From: Bacteroidales bacterium UBA1204
GTDB lineage: Bacteria > Bacteroidota > Bacteroidia > Bacteroidales > F082
Direction of reading: 5' to 3'
Length of the DNA: 6,493 nt
NCBI GenBank assembly: GCA_002310075.1
Contig: DBXU01000037.1
Coordinates: 3,542-10,034, forward strand
Shown piece by piece: positions 6,057 to 6,493 of this stretch. Under the pieces are notes generated by a model that saw nothing but the letters and a program-made list of their open reading frames with translations, searched no databases and was not told where the DNA came from. How positions within the stretch are numbered: position 1 is the stretch's first letter; every line of letters starts with the position of its first letter. The position numbers were made by a program, and so were the translations under genes.

Positions 6057-6493
6057 ATGAAAATAATCATCCTTCGTTCCTCGTTCCAGAACGACGAATT
6101 CGTCAGAAACGAATATGCCGACCTGATTCATAGGCTGGAAAACGAATGTAACGCCGAAATCAATATCATTGGTGATGAATCGATAGAGACGCGATTAATC
6201 GCGTCTCTACAATCGTTACCCGATGCATTTATGATCGCCACCGGCGGCGTGGAAAACCTGTTCAAACGCATCTGGTCTTCCATTGACGTTGAAACGATGT
6301 GTGGCCCATCGCGCCAAAAAACCGTTACGATGATTGCCGACGGGCGCAACAATTCCTTGGCTGCGGCCTTGGAGATATTGACCTATTTGGGCAATATTGG
6401 GGTGGAAGGGGAAATTTTGCATGGGACGAATGATGAGATTATTACGGCCATCGTAGAGACGCACGGCCGTGCGTCTCTACGGGGCCGAATCGG
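6057..6493 (+). CDS. Putative sugar-isomerase-like protein (L-fucose isomerase-related), N-terminal part
   Basis: An open frame starts at ATG 6057 and runs off the window: 145 complete codons and no stop. It begins with a beta strand (MKIIILRSSF) and has no signal peptide, so the product is probably cytosolic. The pattern FMIATGGVENLF (58-69), then TVTMIADGRNNSLAAALEIL and GEILHG, resembles the N-terminal domain of L-fucose/L-arabinose isomerase-like proteins (COG2407 type). Those have a 'vTGGtE' segment and a 'nNSLpAalE' helix. This assignment is from memory of the pattern and is tentative; catalytic metal ligands would lie further downstream. Two palindromic elements sit inside the coding sequence and are read through. 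One encodes residues 43-50 with flanks (IETRLIAS), the other 133-141 (VETHGRASL). Without the first insertion the protein would read GDES-LPDAF. The gap from the redoxin gene holds a cloverleaf repeat, and I see no clear promoter there. Confidence 0.6.
   Translation, partial: MKIIILRSSFQNDEFVRNEYADLIHRLENECNAEINIIGDESIETRLIASLQSLPDAFMIATGGVENLFKRIWSSIDVETMCGPSRQKTVTMIADGRNNSLAAALEILTYLGNIGVEGEILHGTNDEIITAIVETHGRASLRGRI
6178..6215. mobile_element. 28-bp palindromic element inserted in-frame, with 5-bp target duplication
   Basis: The core at 6184-6209 is a perfect 26-bp palindrome: TAGAGACGCGATT followed by its reverse complement. With the outer A6183/C6210 (a single mismatch against the G/C ends of the second copy) the element is 28 bp, 6183-6210. 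It is flanked by the direct repeat AATCG at 6178-6182 and 6211-6215, as expected of a target-site duplication. Element plus one AATCG equals 33 nt, so 11 codons were added without a frameshift. It is probably a non-autonomous element moved by an enzyme encoded elsewhere; that part is inference. Confidence 0.8.
6453..6480. repeat. 28-bp palindromic element, second copy, read through in-frame
   Basis: GTAGAGACGCACGG followed by its exact reverse complement forms a perfect 28-bp palindrome. The outer 10 bases of each arm match the first copy at 6183-6210 except for G6453 versus A6183, while the central 8 bases differ. The coding frame stays open through it and reads VETHGRASL. No convincing flanking direct repeat is visible (CCATC on the left, GGGGC on the right), so this insertion may be older or of different origin. 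Confidence 0.8.

Noticed and set aside
6128..6464. Minus-strand open frames in the last gene
   Set aside because: The plus-strand frame from 6057 stays open to the window edge and shows coherent protein motifs. The minus frames show none.

Overview
The window looks like a stretch of chromosome from a Bacteroidota genome, most likely order Bacteroidales, carrying a type IX secretion system. The grounds are a DUF4249 C-terminus, a Bacteroidota-style LptD, a C-terminal type IX sorting domain, -7 promoter boxes of the TAnnTTTG type, and AT-rich start regions without Shine-Dalgarno sequences. Species cannot be named from the sequence.

Layout. Positions 1-276 (+) hold the last 91 residues of a DUF4249 lipoprotein. 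It converges with a secreted, SPOR-tailed N-acetylmuramoyl-L-alanine amidase at 300-1400 (-). A short divergent region (about 1401-1479) carries two overlapping, oppositely directed promoters. One serves the amidase and the other serves lptD (about 1480-4341, +), which appears to start at TTG. A separate -7 box at 4352-4359 precedes a 508-residue exported protein (4387-5913, +). That protein has two redoxin/thioredoxin-like domains, an Ig/FN3-like segment between them, and a type IX sorting tail. Its second redoxin domain has lost the CxxC pair.

The right end is rich in small palindromic elements. A 96-nt cloverleaf-shaped inverted-repeat element (5938-6033) fills most of the gap before the last gene. 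That gene (6057 to beyond the window, +) is a cytosolic protein that tentatively resembles the L-fucose/L-arabinose isomerase-like superfamily. Its reading frame is interrupted, without being broken, by two copies of a 28-bp palindrome with arms GTAGAGACGC/GCGTCTCTAC. The first copy is flanked by a perfect 5-bp direct repeat, so element plus duplication add exactly 33 nt (11 codons).

The amidase, LptD and DUF4249 proteins all act in the cell envelope: peptidoglycan cleavage, LPS delivery to the outer-membrane surface, and an outer-membrane/TonB-linked lipoprotein. The redoxin protein is exported and probably surface-attached or secreted. The most notable signal is the in-frame palindrome insertion at 6178-6215. 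I see no phage, CRISPR, rRNA or tRNA features.
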